DNA of 34,649 nucleotides from Nanobdellota archaeon (GTDB taxonomy: Archaea; Nanobdellota; Nanobdellia; Woesearchaeales; WJIZ01). Positions within the stretch are counted from its first letter, which is position 1. Every line of letters begins with the position of its first letter. Under the pieces are notes generated by a model. That model ran no database searches, was not told the origin of the DNA, and was given only the letters and a program-made list of their open reading frames with translations. Location: contig JAGLMD010000090.1 in NCBI GenBank assembly GCA_023140175.1, positions 1 through 34,649 on the forward strand. The letters are read 5' to 3'. Both the position numbers and the translations under genes were made by a program. Below are positions 1 to 7,975 of the stretch, piece by piece.

Positions 1-987
1 TCAACAAAATTTATTACAGTCTCAAAAAAATTATTATTCTTATTCATAATCTTGGTTTTTATTGCTGCTTGTAATCCAAAAATAGACTCTACTCAACCAA
101 TAAACACCAGTCAATCAATATTTTCTTTTAATTGTGATAACATTTCTGATCAGAATGTTAGAAATATTTGTTTTACTGATTTAGCATTAAAAAAACTAGA
201 TATATCTGTTTGTGATAATATTGTAAGAAATTCGATTTATCAGGCAGATTGTTATAATAATGTTATAACCATACTAAAAGATAAAGAGATTTGTAAGAAT
301 ATTAGTAATATTAATCGTAAAGACTGGTGTTTTATAGGGCTTGCAATTGCAAAAGAAGATTTGTCAATATGTAATGAAATATCTGATATAGTCTCTAAGA
401 AGAGGTGCATAAGGGGCGTAGTAACAAAAACAAAAAATGTTTCAGTATGTGAAGATTTTCAGGGATCACTTAGGGATAGCTGCTATACAGCAGTGGCAGG
501 TTCTAAAAATGACTCTTCATTTTGTAATAATATAATTTATGAGTCCAACAAGGATTCTTGTATGAAACATGTTGCTATTGAAAGTGAAGACGTTGAATCA
601 TGCAAATCATTGAAAGATTCATATAGTAAAACTAGCTGTATATGGGAAATTGCTGATAGAAAGGATGAACCAAATTTATGTGAATCTATTGTTGATGATA
701 ATATTACAAAATACTATTGTATCTTAGATATCGTACAAGATACAAAAAATATTGATGACTGTAATTTGATAAAAGATTCAGATAGATTTAAAGAACTTTG
801 TTTTGGGAATGTCGCTGTTCGCACTCCCGACTTGTCTATCTGTGATGAGATAAAGACGGAAGTAACTAAAGATAATTGTGTTGAAACTGTAAACAGATAT
901 ATTGATTATTACTCAATGTGCGACCTTATTCAAGATGAATATTACAAGGATAAATGTAAAAAAGGTTATCCAGCTAATTCTGAATAA
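1..987 (+). CDS. Cys-repeat lipoprotein, 5' end outside window
   Basis: The frame is open from base 1, so the gene starts upstream of the window. A TTG at 52 is internal and should not be taken as the start: the codons before it encode a lysine pair followed by a hydrophobic stretch (KKLLFLFIILVFIAAC) that ends in a lipobox-like FIAAC. The mature protein would thus be a lipoprotein anchored at that Cys outside the cell. After it come about nine imperfect units of roughly 30-35 residues, each with two Cys in the pattern C-x2-I...C...A...D-x-S-x-C, consistent with one disulfide (or metal pair) per unit. I do not recognise a named domain; the architecture resembles short helical-hairpin solenoids. 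It stands alone; downstream is a minus-strand tRNA. Function unknown. Confidence 0.8.
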   Translation, partial: STKFITVSKKLLFLFIILVFIAACNPKIDSTQPINTSQSIFSFNCDNISDQNVRNICFTDLALKKLDISVCDNIVRNSIYQADCYNNVITILKDKEICKNISNINRKDWCFIGLAIAKEDLSICNEISDIVSKKRCIRGVVTKTKNVSVCEDFQGSLRDSCYTAVAGSKNDSSFCNNIIYESNKDSCMKHVAIESEDVESCKSLKDSYSKTSCIWEIADRKDEPNLCESIVDDNITKYYCILDIVQDTKNIDDCNLIKDSDRFKELCFGNVAVRTPDLSICDEIKTEVTKDNCVETVNRYIDYYSMCDLIQDEYYKDKCKKGYPANSE

Positions 988-1127
988 AATCCCTCTAAAA
1001 ATTTTAGCGGAAAACTCTATAATTCGCCTAGTCATGGCACTTTACAGGCACTTATTGATACATGATTATTTGCGTCAATAGTCATAAAGACTGCTATATC
1101 TTCGGCAATTATGGATTTAATTATATA

Positions 1128-1200
1128 CGCCCACGCCGGGAATCGAACCCGGGTCTGCTGGACCGCAACCAACTATTCTAATCCACTATACTACGCGGGC
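1128..1200 (-). tRNA. tRNA-Arg (anticodon GCG)
   Basis: On the minus strand the 73 nt fold as a tRNA. The acceptor arms GCCCGCG and CGTGGGC pair with one G-U, followed by discriminator G at 1128. The T arm is CCGGG-TTCGATT-CCCGG. The anticodon stem GTTGG/CCAGC holds the 7-nt loop TTGCGGT, which places anticodon GCG at 1166-1164 (Arg, CGC codons). The D arm is weak (about 3 bp, TAT/ATA) with a long loop, and the variable loop is only 4 nt. No intron is seen and CCA is not encoded. The D-arm irregularity is the main uncertainty about the isotype call. Confidence 0.88.
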
Positions 1201-1224
1201 ATAAACTTTGTAGATTTAATTGCC

Positions 1225-1232
1225 TATTTATA
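1225..1232 (-). promoter_or_regulatory. TATA box of tRNA-Arg
   Basis: TATAAATA read on the minus strand, with 24 nt between it and the tRNA 5' end at 1200. This is the same spacing seen before leaderless coding genes in this window, so transcription should start at or next to the mature 5' end. Confidence 0.65.
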
Positions 1233-1292
1233 CTTATTGAAATTCTTGAATTAGATATTTTGTCACTTATAAGTGGCTACAAAAGCGGAAGG

Positions 1293-1300
1293 TTTATATA
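1293..1300 (+). promoter_or_regulatory. TATA box for the 30-aa ORF / REC-GGDEF unit
   Basis: TTTATATA predicts a transcription start near 1324 and a leader of about 33 nt. The leader contains AGGTGA (1345-1350), complementary to the 3' end of archaeal 16S rRNA, 6 nt before the ATG at 1357. Unlike most genes here, this unit is leadered. Confidence 0.6.
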
Positions 1301-1356
1301 GTAGATGTATTAACATATATGCTCAGGGGGAGTAAAATATAAATAGGTGAACAACT

Positions 1357-1449
1357 ATGTATATAACAAAGGAAGCAATATTAAGGAAAATTGATAAAGA
1401 GATAAATAGAGATTTCCCTATATTTAGTGAGGAGATGGTTCTGGAATGA
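1357..1449 (+). CDS. 30-residue ORF overlapping the response regulator
   Basis: A short ORF with a well-placed AGGTGA ribosome binding site encodes a 30-residue peptide beginning MYITKEAILRKIDKEINRDF. It is predicted helical, charged and soluble, with no Cys or membrane segment. Its stop overlaps the next start in ATGA (1446-1449), the usual arrangement for translational coupling. It may be a real microprotein (for example a partner or modulator of the response regulator) or a leader peptide that couples translation of the downstream gene. I know no family for it. The ribosome binding site and the 4-nt overlap are seen directly; the role is inference. Confidence 0.55.
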   Translation: MYITKEAILRKIDKEINRDFPIFSEEMVLE

Positions 1450-2684
1450 TCTTAGATCATGAATCAATAGGGATAGATACCAGAGAGAAAGATAGGGAGA
1501 AAGCCCCTATTAAAGGAGATAATAGAATTGAAAATCTTGAGAGAGTAGTAAATAAGACTATCCTTATTGTTGATGATGAACCAGATATTATTAGTTCATG
1601 TTCTGAGGCTTTTAAATCTGAAAATAAATCTGAAGATTATAAAGTAAATTATAAAGTAATTAGTACTTCAAATGCTGATGAAGCACTTGAGAAATTTCGT
1701 AAGGGTGGTATAGATTTAATCCTATCTGATTATAATATGCCAGATAAGAATGGTTTAGAATTACTACAAGAGGTAAGAGAGATAAGCAATAAAGAGAATA
1801 AACCATATACTGGTTTTGTATTGATGACTGGGCATAGTAGCAATGAAATAGCTGTAGGAACCATAAGAGGTAAAGGAGATAATTACCTAAGCAAGCCATT
1901 TAAGATTAAGGAATTAATAGAACAAGTAAAAAATACACTCCAAAGAGTAGAAGAAGAAAGGAAAAAAGAAGAGGAGATTTGCAAGCTTCGTGAAATGGCC
2001 ACTCTTGATGCAGGAACTGGGTTGCTTAATCGTGGGCAATATAAATTATCCTTACAAAAAGCTATTGAGCATGCAGAAGAAAATAATGGTTATGTTGGAA
2101 TCATAGCTGTTGATCTCCAGAATTTTAAGCCTGTAAATGACATGATGGGACATCATGTTGGTGATAAAATGATCAAACAAACAGCTGATTTCCTGAATGG
2201 AACAAGCAAGGCAGATAGAAATGAAACTGCTTATTCTTTTTTAAAGAGAAGTGCAAGATCTGGAGAAGTAGTATGGTTAAGAACTGGCGGAGATGAGTAT
2301 TTAGGCATATTTATGGGAGGAAAGGATAAAGGAGATGCTTTGAAAGGATATGCTAAGAGATTGTATGAAGAAGCGAATAAATTTGCCACAGAGCAAAATA
2401 AGAATATAGGTGAAAATATTGATTTTGCATTGAATATAGGGGTAGATTATGGTAAAGATAATTTTCATAAACTAGCAATGCATGCAGAAGATGTTGTTTA
2501 CCTGCAAAAAGCATTAAGTAAAGCAAGGAATGGCTCTAAAGAAAAGGAATCAGAAGTGCTTTCAAAACTTGAATTTCCTGCCGGACTTAATAATCCCTCT
2601 GATTTGCCATTAGATTCATTATTTTATAATCCAGAGAATGTAATGCAATATAAATTAGCAAGAGAACTAAATCTTGGAAGATAA
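1446..2684 (+). CDS. Response regulator with C-terminal GGDEF domain
   Basis: This is a two-domain cytoplasmic signalling protein of 412 aa. The receiver domain (about 37-165) has the acidic pair D43-D44, the phospho-acceptor D95 in LSDYNMPD, T128 and K150. A Glu/Lys-rich helix (165-182) links it to a GGDEF domain (about 184-365). That domain has the entry motif D-x-G-T-G-L-L-N-R, metal-site D223 in VDLQNFKPVND, and the signature GGDEY at 281-285, with Tyr in place of Phe. Families of this type make cyclic di-GMP from two GTP after phosphorylation. Residues 250-275 form a longer loop than usual, and about 45 residues of unassigned tail follow. No histidine kinase is in the window. The start at 1446 is fixed by the ATGA overlap with the preceding ORF. 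The 3' end overlaps the convergent DUF4416 gene by 18 nt. Catalytic activity is not proven by sequence. Confidence 0.92.
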   Translation: MILDHESIGIDTREKDREKAPIKGDNRIENLERVVNKTILIVDDEPDIISSCSEAFKSENKSEDYKVNYKVISTSNADEALEKFRKGGIDLILSDYNMPDKNGLELLQEVREISNKENKPYTGFVLMTGHSSNEIAVGTIRGKGDNYLSKPFKIKELIEQVKNTLQRVEEERKKEEEICKLREMATLDAGTGLLNRGQYKLSLQKAIEHAEENNGYVGIIAVDLQNFKPVNDMMGHHVGDKMIKQTADFLNGTSKADRNETAYSFLKRSARSGEVVWLRTGGDEYLGIFMGGKDKGDALKGYAKRLYEEANKFATEQNKNIGENIDFALNIGVDYGKDNFHKLAMHAEDVVYLQKALSKARNGSKEKESEVLSKLEFPAGLNNPSDLPLDSLFYNPENVMQYKLARELNLGR

Positions 2685-3143
2685 TATAAAATTCTTAATT
2701 AATTTTGTTTTATAATCAGCAAAAGTATGCCAAAATGTTATTATTTCTTTATCTTTGAATTCCAATACTTTATGTGCATAGATATAATTTCCCAGATATT
2801 CTTTGAAAGAGCGCTGCTTTTTTGTTGCTAATACAAGTTCTGTCTTAGATATATAGCCCGGGTCAATATTAACTGTTCTTTTTTTGTTTTTGCTTAATTT
2901 CTGTTCAATCTCTGCTGTTTTTTCCCTGATTTCAATTAAATCGTTCTTTTCTATTGTTTTTTCAAAGACTAAAATAATTTTTTTAAGATTCTTTCCGAAT
3001 TCTTTTTCATAATAATTTGTAAAGTTGAAGTCATATTCTGGGCTTTTGGCTTTTATTTTTCCGAACTCTTTTTCAAGGATAGAGATAGAGTTATTAAGAA
3101 GTTTCTGGTTTGGATACATGATTGCAAATAATAAACTTTTCAT
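2667..3143 (-). CDS. DUF4416 family protein
   Basis: A 158-aa soluble protein matching DUF4416 in layout. It has an N-terminal LLFAIMYPN strand, the central NFTNYYEKEFG segment, VNIDPGYISKTELVLAT around 96-112, and a C-terminal aromatic FWHTFADYKTK. DUF4416 proteins are widespread in anaerobic bacteria and some archaea and have no assigned function. The start overlaps the stop of the upstream 71-aa ORF by four bases (3140-3143), so the two are probably cotranscribed. The 3' end runs 18 nt into the convergent GGDEF gene. Family assignment is from recall of the motif pattern, not a search. Confidence 0.75.
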   Translation of the reverse strand: MKSLLFAIMYPNQKLLNNSISILEKEFGKIKAKSPEYDFNFTNYYEKEFGKNLKKIILVFEKTIEKNDLIEIREKTAEIEQKLSKNKKRTVNIDPGYISKTELVLATKKQRSFKEYLGNYIYAHKVLEFKDKEIITFWHTFADYKTKLIKNFILSSKI

Positions 3144-3355
3144 ATCAGCATTTCTTCTATTGTTTCTTTGATGAATTCTTCAGCTTCTTTTTTGTTTAAT
3201 ATGATATCAGAGTAGTTTTTAATGATATTCTTAATCCTTAAAAGGGATTTTTCTTCAATTTCTTCTCTTTCTGATTCTGTCCATGAGTAAAGTTGTGCTT
3301 TTTCAAAAGCATCTGCACTATAATCAACTATTTCACCACTTATAGCGGAAGACAC
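3140..3355 (-). CDS. Small hypothetical protein, start uncertain
   Basis: A 71-aa acidic, helical protein without recognised domain, overlapping the DUF4416 start by 4 nt. The only in-frame start is GTG at 3355, which lies inside the left arm of a 12-bp inverted repeat. This start conflicts with the promoter signal: a TATA-like TTATATAA at 3361-3368 would start transcription near 3338, inside the ORF, and no in-frame ATG, GTG or TTG follows the GGTGA at 3337-3333. Either the hairpin promoter is not used for this gene, or the 5' end has been replaced by the hairpin element and the gene is truncated. The composition of residues 20-71 (Glu/Lys helices) looks coding. Confidence 0.5.
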   Translation of the reverse strand: MSSAISGEIVDYSADAFEKAQLYSWTESEREEIEEKSLLRIKNIIKNYSDIILNKKEAEEFIKETIEEMLI

Positions 3356-3385
3356 AAATATTTATATAATTTGTTTGTGTCTTCC
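3347..3385. repeat. 12-bp perfect inverted repeat around a TATA palindrome
   Basis: The arms GGAAGACACAAA (3347-3358) and TTTGTGTCTTCC (3374-3385) are perfect. The 15-nt centre contains TTATATAA, itself palindromic, so it could direct transcription both ways. It sits between two minus-strand genes, not at a convergent end, so a plain terminator role is unlikely. Confidence 0.8.
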
Positions 3386-3388
3386 TGA

Positions 3389-3435
3389 CATAGTAGCTGA
3401 CTATATATTGTTTAAAATTTACGTCAGCTACTATG
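3389..3435. repeat. 13-bp perfect inverted repeat
   Basis: The arms CATAGTAGCTGAC (3389-3401) and GTCAGCTACTATG (3423-3435) are perfect with a 21-nt AT-rich loop. It lies 3 bp from the preceding inverted repeat and shares no sequence with it. A plus-strand transcript from the TATA palindrome at 3361 would begin almost exactly at this hairpin. It could be a small structured RNA, an operator, or an end of a decayed mobile element. Confidence 0.75.
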
Positions 3436-3519
3436 AATGTTTCTTGGATTCTGGCTTATTTGTATGCTTTAGCAGAATCTTATGCAGTACAATATTCCCT
3501 ATGCATCTAGCTAAAGATT

Positions 3520-4353
3520 TTATAACACTATTTTTTCCCATTTTGAATTATTTAATTCTTTGATTGTTTTATTTAATAGGCTCTCTAAATATATTAAAGC
3601 AATTTTTTTGTCAATTTGATATGCTTTGTTATTTTTAATACGATTCACTAAATTCCCGCCCAACTCATGATCTAAAGTCTTTAGCAAGATAGAATTATCA
3701 ATAATCCTATTGACAGCTAATTTGATAAGCCAGAGATTTCTTATTGCAAGATATATCTCATTTATGGGTGTGTCCTTAGTAATTATACTATAATCAAGTT
3801 TCATCCTTAAAGATAGTTTAGGTATTTCTATTTTTTTAGGTAAGTTTAGAATGCCATAAATGGTCTTGCTGTCTTTTAATTGATAGATTAAATCTAAGCT
3901 GGAGGAATATGAATTATAAATTGTTTCGAGATCATAAATCTGCAAATCCAATTTTAATCCTAGTTTCTTAGCTTTTTCCTTAATTTCTATTATATTTTTA
4001 TATTTTTCTCCAAGTATTTTCCAAAATTTTTTCTTTACAACAACTAAAATATCTATATCGTTATAATTCTTATAGTTATTATAGACTATAGAGCCATATA
4101 ATGTTATAGAAACCACATCTTTTAGATTTGATAAGATAATTTTCTCTATTTTCTTATCAATTGACGATTGCTTCTGGTTATATTCCAGCTTCTGAAGCAG
4201 TAACTTACTGTCAAGCAAGCTTATTTCCCTTAATTTTGGCCTTACATATCTGCTTAGATAATTACTGTCCTGTTGATTAAGCTTTTTGTTTTTTAGTTTT
4301 TTATCTATTACTTCCAATTCCTTTCTTGTGAGAATAATGCTTTTTTGAATCAT
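3520..4353 (-). CDS. Pol-beta-type nucleotidyltransferase domain protein
   Basis: A 277-aa protein. Residues 1-60 carry an N-terminal helical module (LTRKELEVIDKKL...DSNYLSRYVRPKL) seen in DPANN nucleotidyltransferase proteins. The catalytic domain (about 65-150) has the GS motif in ITLYGSIVYNN and the metal-binding DIDILVVVKK; a further Asp in KLDLQIYD could be the third carboxylate. The C-terminal ~110 residues are helical and resemble the HEPN-like partner domain of minimal nucleotidyltransferases, though no Rx4-6H motif is clear. Members of the superfamily transfer NMP to proteins, RNA or small molecules; the substrate here is unknown. TATATAAA at 4378-4385 lies 24 nt before the ATG, indicating a leaderless monocistronic transcript. 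Confidence 0.8.
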   Translation of the reverse strand: MIQKSIILTRKELEVIDKKLKNKKLNQQDSNYLSRYVRPKLREISLLDSKLLLQKLEYNQKQSSIDKKIEKIILSNLKDVVSITLYGSIVYNNYKNYNDIDILVVVKKKFWKILGEKYKNIIEIKEKAKKLGLKLDLQIYDLETIYNSYSSSLDLIYQLKDSKTIYGILNLPKKIEIPKLSLRMKLDYSIITKDTPINEIYLAIRNLWLIKLAVNRIIDNSILLKTLDHELGGNLVNRIKNNKAYQIDKKIALIYLESLLNKTIKELNNSKWEKIVL

Positions 4354-4397
4354 ATAATAGTTATAAGTATTAAGGTCTATATAAATATTTCTATTTT

Positions 4398-5969
4398 TTA
4401 ATAATCATGGAGGCTTATCTGGCCTTTTCTTTTGTTTTCCTTTACTTTCAGCTTTTCAAAATCCTGGCCCACTTGTTTTTTTATATCTATGGCTATGTTT
4501 TTTCCAAGAATCTGTGAGAGCTTCATCAAGTCTGTTTCTTTTACATCTCTGACATCTTTTATCTTGTTTCTGTAGAGTTTTCTGGCTCTTACCCTTCCAA
4601 TATTCCTGAATTTAAGCAAAGTTATGAGCTCTTCTTTTACGCCATTTTTTACTCTTATCCTAAGTTTCTTTAATTCTGGCATGAGTGCTTTAAACTGGAG
4701 TATTCTTGTGATCTCTTCCATGCAGTAAATAAGCCAGTCTGCAATATCAAGCTTTGCTCTTATTTCGCCAGGCCTTATATTATATTCCCCAAGGAGATAT
4801 TCTTCATCTTTTTCTTCGATCCAGTCATGTATAAATAGGGCTGTTTTTACAGCATTCTCAAAGAGTTCATAGTCTATATCATAGATAGATGGCTCTTTCA
4901 TTATGAGGTCATCCCCATATTTAAGCAATGCGTCTTGTATCTTATCCTGATCCTTGACCCTGGATCTTAATTGCGGCCTCATCTCTAATGTTGAGGAGAT
5001 TACATGCAGGAAAGAAAATGAAGGGACTTTCTTGTTTGATGATTTCTGCAGGATTTCAACAAAAAAATGAGCTGTGTAAGGATCTATGTATAGTTCTGCT
5101 ATTCTCTTGCCAAGTATGGTTGCTTTATACTTATTGTCTTCTGATATGAGGTCTGAGGCTGATTTGAAATCAGAGAAATCTTCCTTAGTTTCTGAGCCCA
5201 TGATAAATTCCCATTCTTCAAGCATGTCAAGCATTTTCTCTATTATAGACTGGAGCTTTTTTGTATCTGCAAACTGATATGCCCAGAATGTCTTTGAGAA
5301 GAATTCAAATATTGAGTTTTTTGTCGTGACAAAGTTTGTTGCTATTAATGATAGGACATAAGTCCTAAGAACTGGTTCTACAGCAAGCTTTGAGAAGATT
5401 GGTTCTGCCTCACCGTTGATATAACGCTCTGTCAACTCTTTTTTTTGAGATTCTGAAGAAGAAACTATAATCGCTTCTCCTTTGTTATCAAACTTTGGCC
5501 TGCCAGCTCTTCCGGACATCTGCTTGTATTCCAGGACTGGAATATATTGCAAGCCCCGATGACCATATCTTCTCAGATCTTTCAGGATGACCCTAAATGC
5601 GGGTAAATCAACACCTGCAGCTAATGTTGGAGTAGCAGCTATAATCTTTATTGTTTTTTTTCTAAAATTATCTTCGATTAATTCCCTTTGTTTTGATGTA
5701 AGGCCTGCATGATGGAAGGCTATTCCTTTCTTAAGGCAAAAAGCTAATCTCTTGCATTGTTTTGTTGGCTTTGTCAAGGAATGAAGTGCCTGTTCTGAGA
5801 GTTCATTGTTAGTTGGGTTTGTTTCTTTAATTTTCTTGGCAATCTCTTCTGCTGTTTTTTCTGCAGAATTCTTTGTGTTGGCGAAGATTATTGCCTGTTT
5901 TCCTTTAGCTATCGTATCAAATGCTATATTTAATGTTGAATCTGAATAAATCTCTTTTATCTTAAGCAT
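4398..5969 (-). CDS. hel308: Hel308-like helicase, C-terminal half only
   Basis: A 523-aa protein beginning at the second RecA-like domain of a Ski2/Hel308 helicase. Motif IV-like QAIIFANTKNSAEKTAEEI lies at 25-43, motif V ATPTLAAGVDLPA at 112-124, and motif VI QMSGRAGRP at 150-158. Winged-helix and ratchet-like helical regions follow, then a helix-hairpin-helix domain near 455-500. The whole first RecA domain (Walker A, DEAH box), about 200 residues, is missing and is not upstream, where another gene ends at 6002. The ORF has its own TATA box at the leaderless distance, so it is expressed from this ATG. The tail ends QISLHDY, resembling a PCNA-interacting motif without the final aromatic. 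Without domain 1 it cannot hydrolyse ATP alone. It is either half of a split helicase or a decaying gene. Confidence 0.88.
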   Translation of the reverse strand: MLKIKEIYSDSTLNIAFDTIAKGKQAIIFANTKNSAEKTAEEIAKKIKETNPTNNELSEQALHSLTKPTKQCKRLAFCLKKGIAFHHAGLTSKQRELIEDNFRKKTIKIIAATPTLAAGVDLPAFRVILKDLRRYGHRGLQYIPVLEYKQMSGRAGRPKFDNKGEAIIVSSSESQKKELTERYINGEAEPIFSKLAVEPVLRTYVLSLIATNFVTTKNSIFEFFSKTFWAYQFADTKKLQSIIEKMLDMLEEWEFIMGSETKEDFSDFKSASDLISEDNKYKATILGKRIAELYIDPYTAHFFVEILQKSSNKKVPSFSFLHVISSTLEMRPQLRSRVKDQDKIQDALLKYGDDLIMKEPSIYDIDYELFENAVKTALFIHDWIEEKDEEYLLGEYNIRPGEIRAKLDIADWLIYCMEEITRILQFKALMPELKKLRIRVKNGVKEELITLLKFRNIGRVRARKLYRNKIKDVRDVKETDLMKLSQILGKNIAIDIKKQVGQDFEKLKVKENKRKGQISLHDY

Positions 5970-5991
5970 AGAACGATTGGAAAAAGAAGAA

Positions 5992-5999
5992 ATTTATAA
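5992..5999 (-). promoter_or_regulatory. TATA box of the Hel308 half-gene
   Basis: TTATAAAT on the minus strand, 22 nt before the ATG at 5969. The spacing is identical to three other leaderless genes in the window. It supports the ATG as the true 5' end and argues against a recently decapitated gene. Confidence 0.65.
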
Positions 6000-6001
6000 G
6001 T

Positions 6002-7936
6002 TTACTGTTTGAGATAAAAAAGCTTAACCTCGGGCCTTTTTTTCAGAATAACTGTCCATTCTCTTTTCACAGATTCTTTTCCATCTGAGACAGTAACTGA
6101 GACTTTCTTTTTGCCAGGAGTATTATACTTCAGGACAAGGGTATTGCCTGTTTTCAGTGACTTGAAAGGAGATGTCTGCCAGGTGTAAGAAAGATCATCA
6201 TTATCAGGGTCAAAAACATCAACTGAGAACATAATTTCATCGCCTATATAGAATTCCTGGTTGTCTATCTGAGCAGAGCTTGTCAGGATTAAAGGCCTGT
6301 TTACATTATTTATAACTATAGTTGTGCTCTTTGTTGCGTTAAGGCTGTTGTCTTCTACCATGAATGTTAACTCAAGAATCTTAGATTTATCTCTTATTAC
6401 AGTATCATATCCTGGAGTCCAGATAAACCTGTTTGATTTGAAATAAGAGCCTTTTGGCATGGGATAAACAGAATAAGTCAATTCGTCTTCATCCGGGCAT
6501 TTAGCATCTAAGATTATTTCAACTAATTGATTTTCATCTGTTGTTATAGGGGAGATATCATTAAGTGTGGGCGGCTGATTGACTGGCAGGATATTTACTT
6601 TTGCATATTTTTCATCCTTAAGAAAACCGTCTGATACTGTGACTTTAACCTGGTGTGTGCCAACTTGATCATCATTTGTCTTATAGTTATTTTTATTTAT
6701 AATGCCCTTAAATGAAAAAGTCAGGGAATCATTATCTGTATCATAAGCTAGAACCTCAAAATTTACAATATCGCCTGCATTTATTGTAATATCTGGGACA
6801 TCTACTATTACTGGCTTTCTGTTATTATTGAATACCCTGACTTTAATCTGCTGTGTTGTTGTCAGGTTATTTGATGAAGCATCGACATACATTATAAATT
6901 GCTTGTTCATGATATGATAGTTTCTTGCTATGTCATCAAGAATTGTTTCTTTTGTGACAGTATCAAAACTGGGTTTCCATTTTATAGTATTAGACCTGAA
7001 ATATGCTCCTTCTGGCAGGCCATATACTGTTACATCTACTTCATCTCCATCTAGGTCAGTATAATTCAATGGAATCTCTAATTGCTGGCCCTCTGAGATC
7101 CAATAACTGGATATATCCAATAATTCCGGCGGCCTGTCAACATTTTCGACAAGGATTTTTATTTTTATCTCTGCAGAAAAATCAATATCATCCCATATCT
7201 TAATAATGGCTGTATAAAGGCCTGCATCATCATATGTTGTCTGCCATTTGGCGTCATTTCCTAATGGCTCTGAAATATTATAGGATAAAGAATAGGATTC
7301 AAAATCAGGAAGAGTAAGTTCTAAGAGATCTGTTTCTTTTACAGTTATACTTAGAAAATCCCCTAATAAAAGAGACCTGTCAAAGTCCCCTACTTCTATT
7401 GTCCATTTAGTTGAAACATCATTGACACTATCCGAGACGACCGCTTCCAGGGTGTGGGTACCTTCGCTATAGAAATCAGATATATAGACATAATATGTCC
7501 CTTCTGATACTGGCTCTTCATCTAAAAGCCATGTTATATTCAATTTATCTTCATTGATATCAGAGGCTGCTACATTAAAGAAGATGCTATCTCCTTCTCC
7601 TATGTACAATTCTTCCTGCTTTGGCGCAATGACTTCTATTTCAGGAAACTCTTCTTTCTTATATATGACTAAAGTAACATTCTCTGTTGTCAATAGCCTT
7701 CCATCTGATACAGTCACTTTTGTGTTATATATTCCTGCATCTCCATAGTCTGTCTGCCATGTGCCTTTTTTTGAGAGCGGCTTATTGAAGAAATAGGTTA
7801 AAGTATCGTTATCCTGGTCATAGGCTTGAGGCCTTAGATTGACATAATCGGTTTCCTGGTATTCAAAAATAGCTGCAGAGCTAAATATAATAGACATTAG
7901 AAGAAATAAAAAAAATGTCAATGCGCATTTCTTCAT
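6002..7936 (-). CDS. Exported protein with about seven cadherin/PKD-like domains
   Basis: A 644-aa exported protein. The ATG at 7936 is chosen because GGGGGG (7945-7950) lies 8 nt upstream and MKKCALTFFLFLLMSIIFSS is a clean signal peptide; an upstream in-frame TTG at 7954 would place the binding site inside the gene. The mature part is a chain of Ig-fold domains (about 24-93, 97-187, 195-270, 275-375, 380-455, 458-550, 553-635). They carry repeated calcium-type Asp motifs (DQDNDTLTY, DPDNDDLSY) and VTVSDG strands typical of cadherin-like/PKD domains. No C-terminal membrane segment is seen, so it is secreted or held through partners. Its first domain is clearly paralogous to the first domain of the upstream lipoprotein (QETD-x-VNL...WQT-x-YGD). 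It lies 39 nt downstream of that gene, which suggests an operon and a surface or adhesive role. Confidence 0.85.
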   Translation of the reverse strand: MKKCALTFFLFLLMSIIFSSAAIFEYQETDYVNLRPQAYDQDNDTLTYFFNKPLSKKGTWQTDYGDAGIYNTKVTVSDGRLLTTENVTLVIYKKEEFPEIEVIAPKQEELYIGEGDSIFFNVAASDINEDKLNITWLLDEEPVSEGTYYVYISDFYSEGTHTLEAVVSDSVNDVSTKWTIEVGDFDRSLLLGDFLSITVKETDLLELTLPDFESYSLSYNISEPLGNDAKWQTTYDDAGLYTAIIKIWDDIDFSAEIKIKILVENVDRPPELLDISSYWISEGQQLEIPLNYTDLDGDEVDVTVYGLPEGAYFRSNTIKWKPSFDTVTKETILDDIARNYHIMNKQFIMYVDASSNNLTTTQQIKVRVFNNNRKPVIVDVPDITINAGDIVNFEVLAYDTDNDSLTFSFKGIINKNNYKTNDDQVGTHQVKVTVSDGFLKDEKYAKVNILPVNQPPTLNDISPITTDENQLVEIILDAKCPDEDELTYSVYPMPKGSYFKSNRFIWTPGYDTVIRDKSKILELTFMVEDNSLNATKSTTIVINNVNRPLILTSSAQIDNQEFYIGDEIMFSVDVFDPDNDDLSYTWQTSPFKSLKTGNTLVLKYNTPGKKKVSVTVSDGKESVKREWTVILKKRPEVKLFYLKQ

Positions 7937-7975
7937 GGAATTTACCCCCCTCAATTTAAAAAAATAAAAAGAAAT

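Noticed and set aside
3375-3563. 62-aa plus-strand ORF
   Set aside because: It runs through a perfect inverted repeat and into the nucleotidyltransferase 3' end; composition is hydrophobic and Cys/Phe-rich without a binding site.
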